From contig NC_081415.1 in assembly GCF_030272615.1 (NCBI RefSeq), positions 104,731,796 to 104,795,795 of the forward strand: a stretch of 64,000 nt of DNA, in the 5' to 3' direction. Positions 59,738-64,000 of this stretch are shown piece by piece (within the stretch, counting starts at the first letter, position 1; each line of letters starts with the position of its first letter). The translations under genes and the position numbers were made by a program. Source of the stretch: Cryptomeria japonica (lineage: Eukaryota > Streptophyta > Pinopsida > Cupressales > Cupressaceae). A model generated the notes under the pieces. It was not told the DNA's origin, ran no database searches, and saw nothing but the letters and a program-made list of their open reading frames with translations.

Positions 59738-61347
59738 ATGGCAAAGATCATGTGGAAATGACACAAGGAAATGAAATACAAGAAGAAGAGATAACTGATC
59801 AACACATTAGAGAAATCCAACAAGATCCTAAATTTGATAAATTCATGGAAAAAATATCAGAGGGTGAAAAAGAAAAATACTTCCTAATGTTAGCAAAATC
59901 TGGTGCTAAACTTCCCCAAGATTTTGACCTAAACAATGTAAGACAAAGGGGAAGATCAAGTAACACTTACAATGACAATGAACAAAATGAAGAAATTTTC
60001 AGTCGCAAAAAGGATGACCCAAGAATGCTTGATGATACAAGAACTCATGAGGACACAGGAAGAACTAATGATGACACAAGAAGGAATCGTGATGACATAA
60101 GAACTCATAAGGACACACGAAGAACTAACGATGACACAAGAAGGAATCGTGATGATACAAGAAGAGATCATGATCACACAAGAACTCATGATGATACGAG
60201 GAGAAATCATGTCAATGATCCTCTCTTAGCTCTCATGCAACATATACAAACTCTTCAAATGCAAATTCAAGATATAAAAAGAGGAACTACTAAGAGATAT
60301 TCACTTCAAGAAATCTATCCTTATCCATTTGATAGAAGTCTCAACATGATACCTTTTCCTCCAAATTGTGAAACTCCTAGATATGACAAATATAATGCAA
60401 GAACTGATCCCTAAGATCATATAAGAGAATTTTGTACGATGAGAATGAAATTTGCACATGAGGACACATACTTAATGAGGTTATTTCCAAAGAGATTAAG
60501 TGGACAAGCTATGGAATGGTTCTCGAAACTTCCATCTAAAATTAGATCATTTGCAGAATTGGTGGACAAGTTTTTTTCACAATATTCGTACAACATACAA
60601 CATGAGATCACAATGCTAGACTTGTGTCACACCAAGAAAAAGAGTGGAGAACCTTTCATGACGTTTCTACAAAGGTGGAGATGGTTAGCTACATGATATC
60701 CTTGTGTGATGCCAGAATATGAAAAGATGGGCATATTCATTAATAATCTAAATGAGCAAATGAATTATAACCTAAAAATGCAATGTCATCCAAGTTTCAA
60801 AAAGATGAATGATAATGGAATCAGGATTGAGGAAGTTATGGTAAAGAATGGAGAGTTGAAGATATACAAAGAAGGAGTTAATCTTCCTCCCAAAAACACT
60901 ACTAATAATAACAACAATGATAAGCCCAAGTTTTGGAACAAAAATCGAAACATCGTCAATGATGGGATAGTGGATAATAATAATGTGAAACCAAAGAAAC
61001 AAGTTTTCAATTTATCAAATCACACAATGACGGTTCAACAAGATAACAATAAACCAAAATCATCTTTTAATAATTTCTTTTGCAGGAAATTTACCATTCG
61101 TGAACCGCTTGGGTCAACACTAAAGACACTTCTTGCAAACAAGTGGATTACCTTGCCAAAAGCAAGAAACTTTGAACCTAAGGTAAAACCTGCTTGGTGG
61201 AACAATAACCATTATTGTGATTTTTATCAAAACAAAGGACACCAAATAGATGATTGTCAGCGGTTAAAGAATGTCATCCAAGATTTAACTGACAATGGCA
61301 TCATAACTATGGATTGGCATAAGACAAACGAATCATACACATCTTGA
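59738..61347 (+). pseudogene. T1-c Gag
   Basis: The ATG at 59738 matches the T1-a start but loses frame within a few codons; the long frame is entered at 59752. It contains KYFLMLAKSGAKLPQDFDL, nine DTRRTND-like heptads (60020-60205), MIPFPPNCETPRYDKYN, LMRLFPKRLSGQAMEWFSKL, FFSQYSYNIQHEI, an Asn-rich linker and a knuckle CDFYQNKGHQIDDC, where the expected His is Tyr. Stops at 60412 and 60694 divide it. Gag would form the particle and package RNA. Confidence 0.85.
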
Positions 61348-61379
61348 AAACTCTGCTTCTTAATTATTAGAAGGGTGAA

Positions 61380-62309
61380 TCATCAACAACGTAAAATGGC
61401 AACGGTAAAGAAAAAGTGAACTATGCTCATACTTATGATAACATGATTAATGTGATTGTGGTCAAAGAGAAACAACAACAAGAACCCGCTCATGTTATCA
61501 CAAGAAGCAAACCCAAAGTTACTTTGTTGGGTCCTACAACTGACATGCCATCCACTTCAAAATAATATAGTCTAGTGGATCAACTACAAAAAACTCTCGT
61601 GCAAATATCAATTTTAGAACTTTTAAAACTTTCACCCACACATAAAGAAATTTTAGAAAGAGCACTAGTAGATATGACGGTATCCAAAGATCTTGATGTA
61701 GATCAATTCCAAACTATGGTGGGACACCTCACAACACCTCATTTCTTATCATTCATAGAAGAAGATGACATGTCTTTGCAACATCCCCATAATGCTACAT
61801 TGCATATTGAAGTCCTTATTCATAAAACATGTGTTAAATTTGTTCTAATAGATGGAGGAGTGGGCTTGAATATTTTCTCATTAAGTCTTGTTCATGCTTT
61901 AGGTTATTCTGAAGATGCAATTGATCCCCATAAAAAGATCACAATCAAAGCATTTGATGAAGAAGAACATTCCTCCAAAGGAATTGTGGTATTACCCATC
62001 AGAGTAGGACCCTTGCAGAAAGATACAATATGCCCAGTTATAGACCTGGATTTATCATACAACATACTTTTGGTAAGACCATGGATTCATGACATACAAG
62101 CTATTCCCTCAACTTATCAACAGTGCCTGAAGTTTCTGTACAATGGGCAGGAAATCATAATTTTAGAAGACTCGAATCCATTCCAATATTGTAGTAATTT
62201 GAAACCGGCACAAGAGGTCATTGTTCCACATAATAGAGAGGCATCATCTTCAAGCACACAATCCAAGGAAAAATCATTTTCCTCAATCTTGTCAAGTTTT
62301 AAAAAATAG
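61380..62309 (+). pseudogene. T1-c aspartic protease
   Basis: It begins after a linker with HVITRSKPKV and one stop near 61563, then VDQLQKTLVQISILELLKLS. The active site reads VLIDGGVGLNIFSLSLVHAL (about 61845), followed by [19 protein letters not shown] and LKFLYNGQEI. The last 245 codons are open to 62309. The protease would mature the polyprotein. It corresponds to T1-a 17640-18220. Confidence 0.85.
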
Positions 62310-63700
62310 ATACAGCTAAGGGAGCAAGGGAACGAAGAATATTCACTGTCACAGTTACAATTTTTTCCTATATCTTATAGTAAACCATCAAACTCAAAAT
62401 AACAACTAGTTATAAAATCTCTTCCAATATTTGATGGAGCATTTTTTTTTGGGACATTATTTGAGGAAACAAAGGACAAATATGTGCTACAATGACTATA
62501 TAAGGATGAAGAAGTTCAACAAAAAATCAATAATGTCAGAATACCCACAGAAAGATATGGAATAGGATTTACATCCTTCAGAAAATAGGATACACTTGAA
62601 TGGGTCTTGTAGGAAAAAGAAAATAAGGTATCTTAGAACCCATACAATCTCATACTCAGCAGGCTACAAACAAATCAGGCTTAGGGTATGGACAAGTTAC
62701 TCCACAAGAAGAAACATCTTTTAGGCAGCAAAAAGATGAGCATGACAAAAGACAAGAGCAACTTGCAATCAAAAGAGAAGAAGCATCTGCCAAACAACAA
62801 GAACAAGAAAACATAAGATCACAAAAAGAGAGAGATTATAATCAGAAAGAAAGACAAAATAATGGCACTTCCCAAGCAGAGTCAACTTCTAATCAAAACA
62901 TAAAAGAAGCTGGTATAAAGCAAGGAGAACTAATAGCAAGACTAACAGAACTAAATATTAGTCTAGAGGAACCTGAATATGAGAGAAGAAAAGAGATAGC
63001 GAGGAAAACAGAAGAAACAAACCAAAATTTATATGAACAAATCTGCAGATTGCAAGCTGCCAGTGGGATAGATTTCAATGAATGGGAATGGGATTCCTAT
63101 CATTTTGAACAATTAGCTGAAGAAACCTGCTATGAAAAGATGTGGGTGTTGATGTAGTTCATGCATATGCAGGGCAAATGTTAGGAACTAGATCACTTGA
63201 ATTAGAATCACATTCAACCAACTTGGATTTAATCAAGGACGTTCAGGAACTACTTGCGAGAGGTCATTCTGATGAGAGTATCATCCTAGACATTGAAATA
63301 TGTATTGAAGACTTTGACGTTTCTATCATGACCCTTAATGCCTTCAAAATTTTTCAAGCTGAGGATCCCTTACCTTTAATACATCATGAACTTATTGACT
63401 GGGATAATGAAGGACATACTGAAATTGATACCTTTCCTAATGACCACTCCATTTCCTTATACCTCAATGCAATTTAGCCCACAACAACTTCCACTGAGGA
63501 TTTCACCAATGCATCTTCCAGTCAAGTGGGTGCCAAATCTCCCAGTCGCAAAAATAAAAATAAAGAAAAAAATATTAGGTCTAATGCTGAAAACCATTTA
63601 ATGGCAACATTATACCAAGGAAAAGTAAAAAGAAAGGATGCATCTAACGATAAAAACCTCCTTGAGGCATAGGAAGATGGGAGATTTGACACCTTACCTG
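62310..63700 (+). pseudogene. T1-c protease-RT spacer with coiled coil
   Basis: The first part is broken. At about 62660-63130 one frame reads a Gln/Glu/Lys-rich coiled coil (RQQKDEHDKRQEQLAIKREE, EYERRKEIARKTEETNQNLY) ending FNEWEWDSYHFEQLAEETCY. A one-base loss near 63135 shifts to VGVDVVHAYAGQMLGTRSLE, open to 63477. It is the same module as in T1-a 16206-16800. No known domain recognised. Confidence 0.7.
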
Positions 63701-63719
63701 AATTTTATCAAGAGAGATC

Positions 63720-64000
63720 ATCTATACTGATTGAACCAATAGAGGCAGTCAACATTGGAACAACAGATCAACCAAAGATTCTACATTCAGAAACCTCTCT
63801 ATCAGAATAAGAAAAATAGAAATATCTGGAATTTTTAGAAAGACGACAAATTAATTTCGCCTGGTCATATGCAGACATGCTAGGGTTGGATTTAGATCTT
63901 ATAATGCATCACCTAAATGTCACTCCATGAGCCAAACCAGTAAAACAAAAATTGAGAAAGATGCATCCTTGTATATCTCTTCTTGTCAAAGTAGAACTGA
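63720..64000 (+). pseudogene. T1-c reverse transcriptase, N-terminal start
   Basis: KYLEFLERRQINFAWSYADM, LDLDLIMHHLNVTP, then a stop and AKPVKQKLRKMHPCISLLVK, the standard beginning of a Gypsy reverse transcriptase. The window ends before the catalytic motifs. Stops near 63810, 63819 and 63928. Confidence 0.85.

Larger units (their letters stand above)
37214..64000 (+). mobile_element. Tat-type Gypsy element T1-c, split by two insertions
   Basis: The pieces 37214-38766, 51485-52418 and 58997-64000 join into one element: LTR, primer site, leader, gag, protease, spacer and the start of reverse transcriptase. The joins are supported by target duplications and by T1-a, whose leader runs continuously across both places. 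The rest of pol and the 3' LTR lie beyond the window. Confidence 0.85.

Overview
This window looks like repeat-dominated nuclear DNA of a seed plant. It is AT-rich, I can defend no host gene of ordinary structure, and nearly everything recognisable is a nested LTR retrotransposon (Ty1/Copia and Ty3/Gypsy, including Tat and Athila types) or a decayed plant L1-type LINE. Old, heavily mutated, nested elements fit a large genome such as a gymnosperm, but the sequence does not prove the clade; that part is inference.

Layout. 1-6502: a minus-strand Copia element C1, with its 3' LTR cut by the window edge and its 5' LTR truncated. 6503-14450: long noncoding DNA holding a possible LTR stub with a tRNA-iMet primer-site relic, then nothing coding. 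14450-16200: a plus-strand Athila-like fragment (LTR end, tRNA-Asp primer site, broken gag). 16200-23279: minus-strand Tat-type Gypsy copy T1-a, whose 5' LTR sits inside the gag of an older copy, T1-b (23280-27264). 27265-29845: an LTR-derived element with inverted ends. 29870-35740: LINE remnants and AT-rich DNA. 35750-37213: LTR end and internal stub of a second Tat family (T2-a).

37214 to the window end is one Tat element, T1-c (plus), split twice. T2-b (38767-51484, minus, duplication GCAAG) interrupts its leader first, then C2 (52419-58996, minus, duplication TTCGT/GTCGT). T1-c then resumes with gag, protease, a coiled-coil spacer and the start of reverse transcriptase. Inferred order: T2-a, then T1-c inside it, then T2-b and C2 inside T1-c.

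The two most interesting passengers are in these insertions. T2-b has protease, reverse transcriptase, two RNase H domains and integrase, no recognisable capsid gene, and between pol and its 3' LTR an antisense, intron-bearing gene for a plant mobile domain (PMD) protein. C2 has paired LTRs, primer site and polypurine tract but no pol. It carries an open Gag-like ORF with four zinc knuckles, each lacking one cysteine, and a second, roughly 740-codon coiled-coil reading frame of unknown function. All calls are by eye from motifs and repeat alignment; no search was run.
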